Numbered from the stretch's first letter, positions 46,749 to 58,103 are shown. The stretch: DNA of 64,000 nucleotides from Mycobacterium sp. M26 (GCF_001494595.1 NZ_LN929907.1:62001-126000), one strand, 5' to 3'. The notes: generated by a model not told the origin, from the letters alone. Made by a program: numbers and translations.

Positions 46749-48212
46749 ATGCGTCACCTCCCACGCAGCCTGCTGCTCGCCGTCCTGCTGGTCGCGACGG
46801 TGCTCCTGGGTGCCTGCGGTTCGAGTCAAACCGGAGCCGACCGGCTCTCGTCCTCGGGCGTGCTGCGAGTGGGCACCGAGGGTACCTACGCGCCCTTCAG
46901 TTACCAGGATCCCGCGACCGGGCAACTCGCCGGCTACGACGTCGACGTCGCCAACGCGGTGGGCGAGCGGCTGGGTAAGAAGGTCGAGTTCGTCCAGACC
47001 CCGTGGGATTCCATCTTCGCCGCGCTCGAGGCCAACCGTTTCGACGTGGTGGCCAACGAGGTCACCATCACCCCCGAACGCAAGAGCAAGTACGACTTGT
47101 CCGAGCCGTATTCGGTGGGTGAAGGCGTCGTCATCACCCGGGCGAATGACAACTCGATCACCTCGGTGGCCGATCTCAAGGGCAAGACGGTCGGTGCGAC
47201 GGTCACCAGCAACTGGGCCCAGGTCTCCCGTGATGCCGGCGCCAAGTTGGAGCCGGTGGAGGGATTCACCCAGGCCATCACCCTGCTCAACCAGGGCCGG
47301 GTCGATGCCGTGGTCAACGACAGCATCGCCTTCTACGCCTACCAGTCCGAGACCAACGACCAGTCGGTCAAGATCGGCGCCACCATCGGGGAGAAGAGCG
47401 AGCAAGGCTTCGCGGCCCGCAAGAACAGCGGACTGCTGCCCGAGCTGAACCGGGCGCTCGACGAGTTGAAGGCCGACGGCACCCTGGCGGCGATCTCGCA
47501 GAAGTACCTGAAGGCCAACGTCACCGGTGCAACAGCAGAAGCCGGGCACCGCTCGGTATGGAAGCTCATCGCCGACAACCTGTGGCCGTTGGCCAAGGCC
47601 GCGATCACGGTGACCATTCCGCTGACCATCATCAGCTTCGTCATCGGCTTGGTGATCGCGCTGGTCGTCGCACTCGGCCGGTTGTCGAAGAACGTCATCG
47701 TGTCGAATGTCGCCCGGTTCTACATCTCGATCATTCGGGGCACACCCCTACTGGTGCAGTTGTTCATCATCTTCTTCGCACTGCCCCAGGTCGGGATCAA
47801 GCTGCAGCCGTTCCTGGCCGCGGTGATCGCGTTCAGCCTCAACGTCGGCGGCTACGCGGCGGAGATCATCCGTTCGGCGATCCAGAGCATTCCGAAGGGC
47901 CAATGGGAGGCCGCCGAAACCATCGGATACAACTACGCCGGTGCGCTGCGGCGGATCATCCTCCCCCAGGCCACCCGGGTGGCGGTCCCGCCGCTGTCGA
48001 ACACACTGATATCGCTGGTGAAGGACACGTCGCTGGCCTCGACGATCCTGGTGACCGAACTGCTGCGCACCGCTCAGGTGGCCGCCGCACCGACCTTCGA
48101 GTTCTTCGCGCTGTACGGCACCGCGGCTGTGTACTACTGGATCATCTGCCTGGTGCTTTCATTCGGCCAAAGCCGGCTTGAGCACCGGCTGGAAAGGTAT
48201 GTGGCGCGATGA
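46749..48212 (+). CDS. Amino-acid ABC transporter, fused substrate-binding lipoprotein and permease
   Basis: 487 residues. Lipobox VLLGACGS (Cys about 22). An extracellular SBP_bac_3 domain (about 35-270: LRVGTEGTYAPFSY, GYDVDVANAVGERL, EVTITPERKSKYDLS) is followed by a HisM-type permease domain with four to five membrane segments (about 285-480) and the EAA loop GQWEAAETIGYNYAGALRRI. It imports a polar amino acid or amine with the ATPase that follows (ATGA overlap). Fusion of binding protein and permease is known in Gram-positives. ATG 46749 begins the signal peptide. Confidence 0.88.
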   Translation: MRHLPRSLLLAVLLVATVLLGACGSSQTGADRLSSSGVLRVGTEGTYAPFSYQDPATGQLAGYDVDVANAVGERLGKKVEFVQTPWDSIFAALEANRFDVVANEVTITPERKSKYDLSEPYSVGEGVVITRANDNSITSVADLKGKTVGATVTSNWAQVSRDAGAKLEPVEGFTQAITLLNQGRVDAVVNDSIAFYAYQSETNDQSVKIGATIGEKSEQGFAARKNSGLLPELNRALDELKADGTLAAISQKYLKANVTGATAEAGHRSVWKLIADNLWPLAKAAITVTIPLTIISFVIGLVIALVVALGRLSKNVIVSNVARFYISIIRGTPLLVQLFIIFFALPQVGIKLQPFLAAVIAFSLNVGGYAAEIIRSAIQSIPKGQWEAAETIGYNYAGALRRIILPQATRVAVPPLSNTLISLVKDTSLASTILVTELLRTAQVAAAPTFEFFALYGTAAVYYWIICLVLSFGQSRLEHRLERYVAR

Positions 48213-48988
48213 CGGATAGCGAGAAGACCGACGGCATCGAGTACCGCGTCACCGCCGAGGGTGTGGAGAAGTCGTTCGGCGACAACAAGGTTCTTCGGGG
48301 CGTCTCGTTCACGGTGCAGAGGGGCACGGCGACCACGATCATCGGGCCGTCCGGTTCCGGCAAGACCACGTTGTTACGCACTCTCAACGCGCTCGATCGG
48401 GCCGACGCCGGGGTGATCCGGGTCGACGATATCGAGCTCGACTTCTCCAAGCCGGTGCCCAAGCCGGAGGTCCGCCGGTTCCAGTCCCGCAGCGGATTCG
48501 TGTTCCAGGGGCACAATCTGTTCCCGCACAAGACGGTGCTGGAGAACGTCACCGAGGGGCCGCTGATCGTCCAGAAGCGCCCGAAGGACGAGGTCATCGC
48601 CGAGGCGCTGGCCCTCCTCGATCAGGTCGGGCTGGCCGAGAAGCGGGACCAATACCCGTACGAGCTGTCCGGCGGTCAACAGCAGCGGGTCGGCATCGCC
48701 CGGGCGCTGGCGCTCAAGCCCAAACTGGTGCTCTTTGACGAGCCGACCTCGGCCCTGGATCCTGAACTCGTCGGTGAAGTGCTCTCGGTGATCAAGGACC
48801 TCGCCGTCGAGGGGTGGACGTTGGTCATTGTCACCCACGAAATCCAGTTCGCCAGGCAGGTTTCGGATCAGGTGCTGTTCACCGATCAGGGCATCATCCT
48901 CGAGCAGGGCCCCCCGTCCGAGGTGATCGGCAATCCCAAAGAGGCCCGGACTCGGCAATTCCTGGAACGGGTGCTCAACCCGCTCTAG
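48209..48988 (+). CDS. Amino-acid ABC transporter ATP-binding protein
   Basis: 259 residues. Walker A GPSGSGKTT, Q-loop FQGHNLFPHKTV, signature LSGGQQQR, Walker B LVLFDEPTSALDPE, H-loop IVTHE. GlnQ-family ATPase serving the fused permease upstream. It is followed 10 bp later by an amine oxidase gene on the same strand, suggesting that imported amines or amino acids are oxidised. Confidence 0.93.
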   Translation: MTDSEKTDGIEYRVTAEGVEKSFGDNKVLRGVSFTVQRGTATTIIGPSGSGKTTLLRTLNALDRADAGVIRVDDIELDFSKPVPKPEVRRFQSRSGFVFQGHNLFPHKTVLENVTEGPLIVQKRPKDEVIAEALALLDQVGLAEKRDQYPYELSGGQQQRVGIARALALKPKLVLFDEPTSALDPELVGEVLSVIKDLAVEGWTLVIVTHEIQFARQVSDQVLFTDQGIILEQGPPSEVIGNPKEARTRQFLERVLNPL

Positions 48989-48998
48989 ATTGTCTTCT

Positions 48999-50372
48999 AT
49001 GTCAACGACCTCCCAGCGCGAGGCCGACGTGATCATCGTCGGTGCCGGCCTGTCCGGAATGATCGCCGCCCGCACGGTATTGGCCGCCGGCCTGCAACCC
49101 CTGGTCCTGGAGGCCGACGAGCGGGTCGGCGGCCGGATCCTCACCGAGGAGGTGGTACCGGGCCTTCCTGTCGAGCTGGGTGCCCAATGGATCGGTGACA
49201 CCCACCACCGGATGTTCGCGCTGGCTGAAGAACTCGGCGTGCAGACCTATCCGCAGTACGACGAGGGTCAGACGTCCTATGAGCTGGTGGGCTCAGGTGT
49301 GTTGGGCGAGAACGAGTTCCATAACCGGTTCGCCGGTGAACTGGCCGCGCTCGAGCAGGTGTTCACCACACTGGACGAACTGGCGGCCGAGGTGCCGCCG
49401 CAGGCACCGTGGCTGGCGCCGCACGCCGAGGAGTGGGACGCCATCACCGCCGCCGACTGGTACGACGCGCAGGGCCTGGCCCCCGTCGCGCGCACCCTGC
49501 TGGAGATCTGTACCGTCGGCATCCTCGCGGTGCCGACCGCGGAGGTGTCGTTCCTGCATCTGCTGTTCACCATCCAGACCTGCGGTGTGACCGCTGAACT
49601 GTTCGCCGAGTCCGAGGGCGGGGCGCAGACCACCCGGTTCGTCGGCGGCACCAGCGAGATCCCGAACCGGTTGGCGGCGTTGATCTCCGAGCACATCCTG
49701 CTCAAGGCTCCGGTACTGCTGATCGAGCACACCGCCGACCGGGTGACCGTGCACTGCCGCGGTGGGCTGGTGGCCACCGGGCGGCGGGTCATCGTCGCGA
49801 TTTCGCCGACGCTGGCCAGCCGCATCATGTACGACCCGCCGCTGCCGGGGGTTCGCGATCAGCTCACCCAGCGGATGCCCAACGGTTCGGCGATGAAGGC
49901 GTTCTTCATCTACGACGAACCCTTTTGGCGCGCAGAGGGTTTCAATGGGCAGCTGATCTCCGACGTCGGCCCGGCGCGGATGTCCAACGACACCTGCCTG
50001 CCCGGCGACAGCCACGGCGTGATCCTGATGTTCCTGGAGGGTGAGCAGGCCCGCGACCACATCACGTGGTCGGAAGCCGACCGGCGCGAAGCCTTGACCG
50101 CCGAACTGGTGCGCCACTACGGCAGCCGGGCCGCCAAACCCGAGTACTACGTCGACGGCGAATGGTCGGACCGGCAGTGGACCCGCGGCTGCTACAACGC
50201 CAACCTCGGCCCGCACGTCTGGACCACGTACGGCTCGGCGCTGAGCGAACCGATCGGCACCATCCACTGGGCTTCGACCGATACCGCGACGTTCTGGAGC
50301 GCCTACATGGAGGGCGCGGTGGAGGCCGGTGAGCGGGCAGCTCAGGAAGTCATTGCGGCGCTGGGTGATTAG
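48999..50372 (+). CDS. Flavin-containing monoamine oxidase family protein
   Basis: 457 residues. FAD motif IIVGAGLSGMIAARTVL (about 12-28), then EADERVGGRI, ELGAQWIGDTHHRM, and a C-terminal FAD block IHWASTDTATFWSAYMEGAV. It oxidises a primary or secondary amine to an imine with hydrogen peroxide release. The conserved C-terminal Cys for covalent FAD is not evident, so FAD is probably non-covalent. It follows the ABC transporter. ATG 48999 is preferred over TTG 48990. Its stop overlaps that of the convergent P450 gene by 4 bp. Confidence 0.88.
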   Translation: MSTTSQREADVIIVGAGLSGMIAARTVLAAGLQPLVLEADERVGGRILTEEVVPGLPVELGAQWIGDTHHRMFALAEELGVQTYPQYDEGQTSYELVGSGVLGENEFHNRFAGELAALEQVFTTLDELAAEVPPQAPWLAPHAEEWDAITAADWYDAQGLAPVARTLLEICTVGILAVPTAEVSFLHLLFTIQTCGVTAELFAESEGGAQTTRFVGGTSEIPNRLAALISEHILLKAPVLLIEHTADRVTVHCRGGLVATGRRVIVAISPTLASRIMYDPPLPGVRDQLTQRMPNGSAMKAFFIYDEPFWRAEGFNGQLISDVGPARMSNDTCLPGDSHGVILMFLEGEQARDHITWSEADRREALTAELVRHYGSRAAKPEYYVDGEWSDRQWTRGCYNANLGPHVWTTYGSALSEPIGTIHWASTDTATFWSAYMEGAVEAGERAAQEVIAALGD

Positions 50373-51592
50373 CCCAGTGCGACGGGCAGCGACTCCATAC
50401 CACGCAGTGTGACGTTGGGCTTGTAGACGGGTTCACCGGCCAGCTGTGCGTTCGGGAACCGCTTGGTCACCGCCGACAACGCCACTGCCGTCTCCAATCG
50501 GGCCAGCGGGGCCCCCAGGCAGAAGTGCGGACCCTTGCCGAACGCCATGTGGCGCACCGTGTCCCGGGTGGGGTCAAACTCGTCGGGCCGGTCGGTCACC
50601 AGCGGGTCGCGGTGCGCGGCAGCGAACAGCAGCATCATGTTGTCGCCCTTGGGAATATCGATTCCGCCGATCGTCATGTCCGCACCGGCGATGCGGCCCG
50701 CGAGTTGCACGGGCGGGTCGTAGCGCAGCGTCTCCTCGATGATCGCCGGAGCCAATTCGGCGTCACCGGCCAGCGCCGTCCAGTGCTCACGGTGACGCAG
50801 CAGCGCGAGGATGGCGTTGGCGATCAGGTTCACCGTGGTCTCGTGGCCGGCGATCAGCAGCAGGTTGCAGGTTGCGACGATCTCGTCCTCGGTGAGTTGG
50901 TCACCGGATTCCTCGACGGCGATCAGGCCGGAAATCAGATCATCGGCCGGGTGGGCGCGGCGCTTCTCGAGCAGTTCGCGCAGGTATCCGCGCAGCCACA
51001 GCCCGGCTTCCAGGCGTTCCTCGAAGCCCTGGGACTGCCCGGTGAAGGCGATGAACGGATCCAGGCCCTGGGCCAGCAGGGCCGAGGCCCAGCTGAACTT
51101 CGGCTCGTCCTCGATGGGCACACCGAGCAACCGGCAGATCACGGCCACCGGCAGTGGGTAGGCCAGATCCTCGATCACCTCGAATTCGCCTGTGGCAGCG
51201 ACCTTGTCGAGCAGACCGTCGACCATGGCGGCGATATCGGCTTCCAGCGCCTTGACGACCTTGGGCGAGAACGCCTTGCTGACCAGCCGGCGCAGCCGGG
51301 TGTGGTCGGGCGGGTCGAGGAACAGAAAACCCGGTGTACCGAACGGGCGCAGCTGCTGTCCTGCCGCCAGTGCGCGCTGCGCCATCGTGGATTTGGTGCG
51401 GTCGCTGCAGGAGTCGGGGTGACGCAGCACCTCGTCGCACTCGGCGAAGGTGGCGAACACGTGGAGGTCGTTGTCGGGCAGCTGCATCGGCCCGCTTTCC
51501 CGGATCCGGGCGTACACCGGGTAGGGGTTGGCCCGATTGGCCGGGTCGAGCAGTTCGACGAGCAGCGCCTGCGACTGTGCGGGAGCGGTCAT
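50369..51592 (-). CDS. Cytochrome P450
   Basis: 407 residues, soluble class I P450. I-helix LLLIAGHETTVNLIANA, K-helix EETLR (ExxR), and heme-binding FGKGPHFCLGAPLARLE with proximal Cys about 358. It needs a ferredoxin and reductase encoded elsewhere. No ferredoxin or redox partner lies beside it. Substrate and CYP family cannot be assigned from sequence alone. ATG 51592 starts MTAPAQSQALLVELLDPANR. Confidence 0.93.
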   Translation of the reverse strand: MTAPAQSQALLVELLDPANRANPYPVYARIRESGPMQLPDNDLHVFATFAECDEVLRHPDSCSDRTKSTMAQRALAAGQQLRPFGTPGFLFLDPPDHTRLRRLVSKAFSPKVVKALEADIAAMVDGLLDKVAATGEFEVIEDLAYPLPVAVICRLLGVPIEDEPKFSWASALLAQGLDPFIAFTGQSQGFEERLEAGLWLRGYLRELLEKRRAHPADDLISGLIAVEESGDQLTEDEIVATCNLLLIAGHETTVNLIANAILALLRHREHWTALAGDAELAPAIIEETLRYDPPVQLAGRIAGADMTIGGIDIPKGDNMMLLFAAAHRDPLVTDRPDEFDPTRDTVRHMAFGKGPHFCLGAPLARLETAVALSAVTKRFPNAQLAGEPVYKPNVTLRGMESLPVALG

Positions 51593-51637
51593 GGCCCTAT
51601 TGTGCACGCGTCAAGTAAGAGCAACCTGAGCCGAACG

Positions 51638-53784
<2,147 letters not shown>

Positions 53785-53811
53785 GCTGCCCGACGATACC
53801 GATTGCGAGGC

Positions 53812-53856
53812 GCGAAATTGCCACGTCGGGCGCGGAAAGGCGAATGGCAATTTCGC
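53812..53856. repeat. 12-bp inverted repeat between divergent genes
   Basis: GCGAAATTGCCA (53812-53823) and TGGCAATTTCGC (53845-53856) are perfect reverse complements separated by 21 bp. They lie between the dehalogenase start and the lipoprotein start (53785-53945). Possible regulator site, small mobile repeat or hairpin. AT-richer than the surroundings. Confidence 0.6.
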
Positions 53857-53945
53857 TCATTCAGGCCATCACTGGCAAACCGCGACCCATAATCGTCCCG
53901 ATGATCCGTCAATGTCGACGGGTCACTTCAACAAAGGAGAAATCG

Positions 53946-54452
53946 GTGAATCGTGGTTTTGTGGTGGCCGTAGCCGGCGCTGCAGTTCTGGTCGCCGGCC
54001 TGTCCGGCTGTTCCAAGGAAGAGAAGAAAGCTGAGTCGACGTCGAGCGCGTCGAGCTCTGCGGCGGCGAGCGCCTCGTCGAGTGCGGCGGCCCCGAGCGC
54101 CAGCTCCGGTGCCAGCACCGCCAAGGTGACCATCGACGGTCAGCCCCAGACCATCAACGGCCAGGTCGTCTGCGCGACGGCAGCCGGCAACTACAACATC
54201 GCCATCGGTGAGGCCGCCACCGGCATCGCCGTCGTCCTGAGCGAGGACGCCTCGCAGGTCAAGTCGGTCGGACTGGGCAACGTCAATGGCGTGACCCTGG
54301 GCTACACGGAAGGTGTGCCGGGCGGCGCATCGGCCACCGCGACCAAGGACGGCAACAACTTCAAGATCACCGGAACCGCGACGGGTGTGGACATGGCCAA
54401 CCCGATGCAGCCGGTCAACAAGCCCTTCGAGATCGAGGTCACCTGCCCCTAG
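53946..54452 (+). CDS. lpqH: LpqH (19-kDa antigen) family lipoprotein
   Basis: 168 residues. Signal [20 protein letters not shown] with lipobox LSGCS (Cys about 22), a Ser/Ala-rich linker ([10 protein letters not shown]), then the 19-kDa domain: [36 protein letters not shown] and [20 protein letters not shown], with Cys residues near 80 and at the C-terminus that would form a disulfide. Surface lipoprotein; TLR2 ligand in pathogenic species. An AAAGGAG site precedes the GTG. The linker is probably glycosylated. The specific orthologue among LpqH paralogues is uncertain. Confidence 0.85.
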   Translation: MNRGFVVAVAGAAVLVAGLSGCSKEEKKAESTSSASSSAAASASSSAAAPSASSGASTAKVTIDGQPQTINGQVVCATAAGNYNIAIGEAATGIAVVLSEDASQVKSVGLGNVNGVTLGYTEGVPGGASATATKDGNNFKITGTATGVDMANPMQPVNKPFEIEVTCP

Positions 54453-54464
54453 CGGCAGACCGAG

Positions 54465-54506
54465 ACGAGGCGGCGGCGACCTGAGGGGTCGTCGCCGCCT
54501 TCTCGT
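54465..54506. terminator. Bidirectional GC hairpin between the lipoprotein and tgs2 genes
   Basis: GGCGGCGGCGACC (54469-54481) pairs with GGTCGTCGCCGCC (54487-54499) with one G-U or mismatch position and a 5-nt loop; ACGA and TCGT extend the stem. It lies between two convergent genes. Confidence 0.6.
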
Positions 54507-54513
54507 TCGGCGC

Positions 54514-55875
54514 CTAGACGCCGACGGCCTCTTCCAATCCGGCCAGAGAATCCTCGAGGTGCCCGAGCAGCCGTTGCAGATGCGGGACGCTGCGGCGGCA
54601 GCCGACGAGCCCGAAGTCCAGATTGTCGGCATTGTTGGACAGCGTGATGTTGAGGGCCTGACCATCCAGTGCGATCGACATCGGATAGTTGCCGTCCAGC
54701 CGGGCCCCGCGCCAGTACAGCGGCTCACGGGCGCCGGGCACATTGGAGATCACCAGGTTGAACGGCGGCTGGGCGGCCTGCGCCAGCGGGGGCACCAGCG
54801 CCAGGGTCAGCGGCGCCATGTTGAACGCCGACAACGCCAACTGCTGCAGCCGCGGCAGCTGGGTGAACACCTCCTTGTTGCCGCGCATCGAGGCGTGGAT
54901 GGTGTCCAGCCGCTCGGCCGGGTCGTCGAGGTCGGTGGCCAGGCTGCACAGGATCGCACCGACCTGGTTGCCGCCGCTGGAGGTGTCGTCCTCGGAGCGC
55001 AGGCTCACCGGCACCATCGCCACCAGCGGCCGGTCCGGCAGCGCGTCCTGCTCCAGAAGGTAGGCGCGCAGCGCGCCGGCGCACATGGCCAGGATGACGT
55101 CGTTGACCGTGACGCCGGAGGCGTCCTTGACCGCGACGACGCGCTTGATCGGCCAGGACTGCGCCGCGCAGCGGCGGGCTCCACCGATCGGGACGTTGAA
55201 CATCGTCTTCGGCGCACCGAACGGCAAGGTGAGCTGTTGCTCGAGCAGCGCCGCCCGGGCCAGCGTCAGCGCCGAAGGGGCAAGTCCTGCAACCGATCCC
55301 GCGGCCCTGGCCAGACCACCCAGCCGGGAGGACCGTGACACGGTCTTCGTCCGCTGACGCGGACCGATGTTCCAGGGCGCCCGCAGGTCGGTGTCCTGCG
55401 GGTCGTCGGACAGGGCGCGGCGCATCATCTTCATCGCCGAGACACCGTCGACCAGTGCATGGTGCACCTTGGTGTACACCGCGAACCGTCCGTCGTTGAG
55501 ACCCTCGACGAGGTGGGCCTCCCACAGCGGGCGGTGCCGGTCCAGCAGGGTGCCGTGCAGCCGCGAGGTCAGCTCGAGCAGTTCGCGCACCCGCCCCGGC
55601 GAGGGTAACGCCGACCGGCGCAGGTGATATTCGAGGTCGATGTCATGGTCGAAGGACCACGCCAAATTCGCGATACCGCCGAACAATTCACCGGGATGCT
55701 TGCGGAACGTCGGCTGGACATCCTCGAAGGTCAACATCGCCGAATAGATGTCGCGAATGAATTCTGGACCGGCGTCTTCGGGCGGCTCGAACAATTGCAA
55801 TCCGCCGACATGCATCGGATGCTCCCGCGACTCGGCCAACAGGAACATCGAATCGGTCGGTGAAATCAGTTCCAT
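54514..55875 (-). CDS. tgs2: WS/DGAT acyltransferase (triacylglycerol synthase, Tgs2-like)
   Basis: 453 residues. Acyl-CoA:diacylglycerol (or wax ester) acyltransferase. Catalytic HHxxxDG motif HHALVDG at 138-144. N-terminal MELISPTDSMFLLAESREHP with MHVGGLQLF, C-terminal LVISNVPGAREPLYWRGARL, YPMSIALDGQALNITL. Position relative to ligC and tadA matches Rv3734c (tgs2). Makes storage lipid from CoA-activated acyl chains at the membrane. Mycobacteria encode many paralogues, so the symbol rests on synteny. Confidence 0.85.
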   Translation of the reverse strand: MELISPTDSMFLLAESREHPMHVGGLQLFEPPEDAGPEFIRDIYSAMLTFEDVQPTFRKHPGELFGGIANLAWSFDHDIDLEYHLRRSALPSPGRVRELLELTSRLHGTLLDRHRPLWEAHLVEGLNDGRFAVYTKVHHALVDGVSAMKMMRRALSDDPQDTDLRAPWNIGPRQRTKTVSRSSRLGGLARAAGSVAGLAPSALTLARAALLEQQLTLPFGAPKTMFNVPIGGARRCAAQSWPIKRVVAVKDASGVTVNDVILAMCAGALRAYLLEQDALPDRPLVAMVPVSLRSEDDTSSGGNQVGAILCSLATDLDDPAERLDTIHASMRGNKEVFTQLPRLQQLALSAFNMAPLTLALVPPLAQAAQPPFNLVISNVPGAREPLYWRGARLDGNYPMSIALDGQALNITLSNNADNLDFGLVGCRRSVPHLQRLLGHLEDSLAGLEEAVGV

Positions 55876-56008
55876 CGCTTCCCTCCACGCTCAATGCCAC
55901 CCGTGTGCCCATTACACCGGTTCGCTATTCGCCGCCGATGCCATTCGGGTGGATCGTCAGGTCCAAAGACCCTGTCTGCCCGAACCGACTCGGGCGCACT
56001 GTGAAGCC

Positions 56009-56545
56009 ATGGCAGCCAATCGGCGCATGCAGGCGGCGGTAGCCGTTCTCGTCGGGGCCACCCTGGTGGGGTTCGGGCTTCTGGTGGTGGCTTTCATCGG
56101 CATGGCCCGCCACCCCGTCGCCGACACCGCCGGGCCTGCGACCACGTCGAGTTCGACGGCGCCGGTGGTCCCGTCCCCTCTCGCGGTGGCGGTGCGAGCG
56201 TGGGAATCGCGCGCCGGTGAGCACTTCAAGGAGTCAGCGCAAGCCCTCGAGGAGGTCTCCGGGGCGTCGGACCGCAACGACGAAGCGGGCGTCCGAGCCG
56301 GGTGTCAGCGGCTGCACGACACCAACGCCGTCGGTCTGCAGGCCGATCTGCCCACGCCGGATCCCGCCCTGACGGCCGAACTGCAGAGCATGATCGACGA
56401 TCTCAACACCGCCACCCACGCGTGCCTGCGGTTCGCCAACTCCCGGCAACCCGAGGACTCCTCGAATTACCAGACCTACCTCGCCCGGGCGATCGATCAC
56501 CTGACGACGGCCAAGCGCATCCTCAATGAGGACCTCGGTCAGTGA
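56009..56545 (+). CDS. Membrane-anchored protein of unknown function, single N-terminal helix
   Basis: 178 residues. Short basic N-terminus (MAANRRMQ), a hydrophobic helix at about 9-31 (AVAVLVGATLVGFGLLVVAF), a Thr/Ser/Pro-rich linker, then a helical extracytoplasmic domain with two cysteines (RAGCQRLHDT, HACLRFANS) that could pair. I do not recognise the family; the overall shape matches small mycobacterial exported proteins. Its last bases overlap the convergent gene by 7 bp. No good ribosome-binding site is visible before ATG 56009. Confidence 0.6.
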   Translation: MAANRRMQAAVAVLVGATLVGFGLLVVAFIGMARHPVADTAGPATTSSSTAPVVPSPLAVAVRAWESRAGEHFKESAQALEEVSGASDRNDEAGVRAGCQRLHDTNAVGLQADLPTPDPALTAELQSMIDDLNTATHACLRFANSRQPEDSSNYQTYLARAIDHLTTAKRILNEDLGQ

Positions 56546-56829
56546 TGACCGCCGCCACCACCACCGCCGCCGCCGTCATGCGGACCGCCCGGGACGGCGT
56601 TGAAACCAGGCTCGGCGACCTCCGCCTCGGTCAGCTGATCGCTGGTGTCCGGAATGACGGTCGGGGCGCAGTTCATCGAGAAGCTGTCCTCGGTATCGGT
56701 GTCCTGGCACTGGGCCAGCACCTGCGGACCCGGACCGCTGACACCGGCTGCCACCGCCGGGGTCAGAGCGATCGCCAGGCCGACCGCGCCGTAGATCAGT
56801 CGCCGGCCGCGATGTGACATCGTCGCCAT
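56539..56829 (-). CDS. Small exported protein with Gly-rich C-terminus
   Basis: 96 residues. Signal peptide MATMSHRGRRLIYGAVGLAI to about AAGVSG, then a short mature chain with QCQDTDTEDSFSMNCAPTVI (two Cys, probable disulfide) and PDTSDQLTEAEVAEPGFNAV, ending in a run of nine glycines and two histidines. Start ATG 56829 has GGGGG 8 bp upstream; ATG 56820 is possible. No catalytic motif; function unknown. Confidence 0.65.
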   Translation of the reverse strand: MATMSHRGRRLIYGAVGLAIALTPAVAAGVSGPGPQVLAQCQDTDTEDSFSMNCAPTVIPDTSDQLTEAEVAEPGFNAVPGGPHDGGGGGGGGGHH

Positions 56830-57036
56830 GCCCAACCCCCTTCGTCGATGACGCCAGGGTAGGTCAGCTTCCTGGGAATCGACCGTGTTGGCCGCCGATT
56901 CACGGCTTCGCACAGCCACCTCCCAGGAATTAGACACAAGCGTCAATATTTTGCCGAAATCCCGGTACATCGAAGCTTGCCGAGTTAAGTTCCGCGCAGA
57001 CGGCCAACGGAGGCCGTCGATGGAATGGGGGGATTC

Positions 57037-57996
57037 ATGTATTCACGGACAGCGACCAACGATGGCGTGCGCCGGATGGGCGCACTTCTGATCGGCGCAG
57101 CGGCCGCCACCACGCTGGCGGTGAGCACGCCCGCGCCGGCGAAGGCCGCCGACGGCTGTGTGGCGTTCGGCTCGGTCAACATGCACACCGGTTCGGCCAG
57201 CTGCTCCTCGACGGGTTTGCTGGGATTGGCGGTGGCGTTCGGACCGGGCGCCACGGCCACCGCCGGGGGCCTGTTCGGGTTGGCTTTCGCGGTCGGGACC
57301 AACGCCCAGGCGGTAGCCGGGAGCCTGCCCACCGACGTGTTCAGCACGGCGATCGCCCGCGGTGACGGCAGCGTGGCTGTGGCCGACCAGGGTGTCGGAA
57401 ACATCGCGGTCTCCTCAAGGGGCGGGTCGGCCAACGCGAACAGCGGCAACTTCAACGTCGCCATGGCACGCGACACCGGAAGCAAGTCGACGGCAACCGG
57501 GGGTAGCTTCAACATCGCCGGGGCCATGGGTGACAACAACGAGGCCTACGCCGGTTCCCAGACCCAAGGCGTCTACGGCAATTTCAATCTGGCGATGACC
57601 GTCGGCGAGGACAACTCCGTGAAGGCCGTCGACGGTGACTTCAACCGCGCCACCGCCTTCGGCCGCGGCAACGGGGCCTTCGCCGGCACCGGTAATCGCA
57701 ACCGCGTCATGGTGTTCGGCAGGAACAACAACTCGGTCGCCACCTTCGGTGACGGCAACCAGACGATCGTCTTGGGCGAGGGCAACGTCGCCAACGCCGG
57801 CGGCGGTAATCGCAACCGGGCCATCGTCTTCGGCGAGAACAACACCGTGCGGGTCGGCGACCCGACCAATCCCACCGGCACGTCGGACCGCAACTCGGCG
57901 ATGGTGCGCGGCGAGGACAACACGGTGACCGCGGGGCCGGGCAGCCGCAACCGCATCCGGATCTCGGGCAAGGGCATCACCGCGTCCAAGCCGTGA
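57037..57996 (+). CDS. Exported repeat protein with YadA-head/beta-roll-like Asn-Gly repeats
   Basis: 319 residues. Signal peptide to about residue 36 (TPAPAKAADG). From about 100 onward the sequence is built from about 22-residue units of the type G-N-F-N-x-A-x-x-x-G-x-x-N (GNFNVAMARDTGSK, GSFNIAGAMGDNNEAYAG, GNFNLAMTVGEDNS, GDFNRATAFGRGNGAFAG, GNRNRVMVFGRNNNS, GNRNRAIVFGENNT). This spacing resembles left-handed beta-roll passenger repeats of trimeric adhesins and hemagglutinins. Sec-exported; no anchor or LPxTG. A GGGGGGA site precedes ATG 57037. It probably forms a surface or secreted fibre-like structure; this is inference from repeat geometry. Confidence 0.68.
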   Translation: MYSRTATNDGVRRMGALLIGAAAATTLAVSTPAPAKAADGCVAFGSVNMHTGSASCSSTGLLGLAVAFGPGATATAGGLFGLAFAVGTNAQAVAGSLPTDVFSTAIARGDGSVAVADQGVGNIAVSSRGGSANANSGNFNVAMARDTGSKSTATGGSFNIAGAMGDNNEAYAGSQTQGVYGNFNLAMTVGEDNSVKAVDGDFNRATAFGRGNGAFAGTGNRNRVMVFGRNNNSVATFGDGNQTIVLGEGNVANAGGGNRNRAIVFGENNTVRVGDPTNPTGTSDRNSAMVRGEDNTVTAGPGSRNRIRISGKGITASKP

Positions 57997-58062
57997 GTGT
58001 GCGTCCTCATCCGCTCATCTCGGCGTGTTGCGGATGAAACCGCACAGTCGAAGTGACCTACC

Positions 58063-58103
58063 GACAAAGCCGGCTCTCCCGCAATGGGAGAGCCGGCTTT
58101 GTC
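58063..58103. terminator. Perfect 18-bp inverted repeat, bidirectional terminator
   Basis: The arms GACAAAGCCGGCTCTCCC and GGGAGAGCCGGCTTTGTC flank a GCAAT loop. It sits between the repeat-protein stop (plus strand) and the 3' end of tRNA-Ser (minus strand), where the minus-strand arm begins 3 bp after the encoded CCA. Confidence 0.85.
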
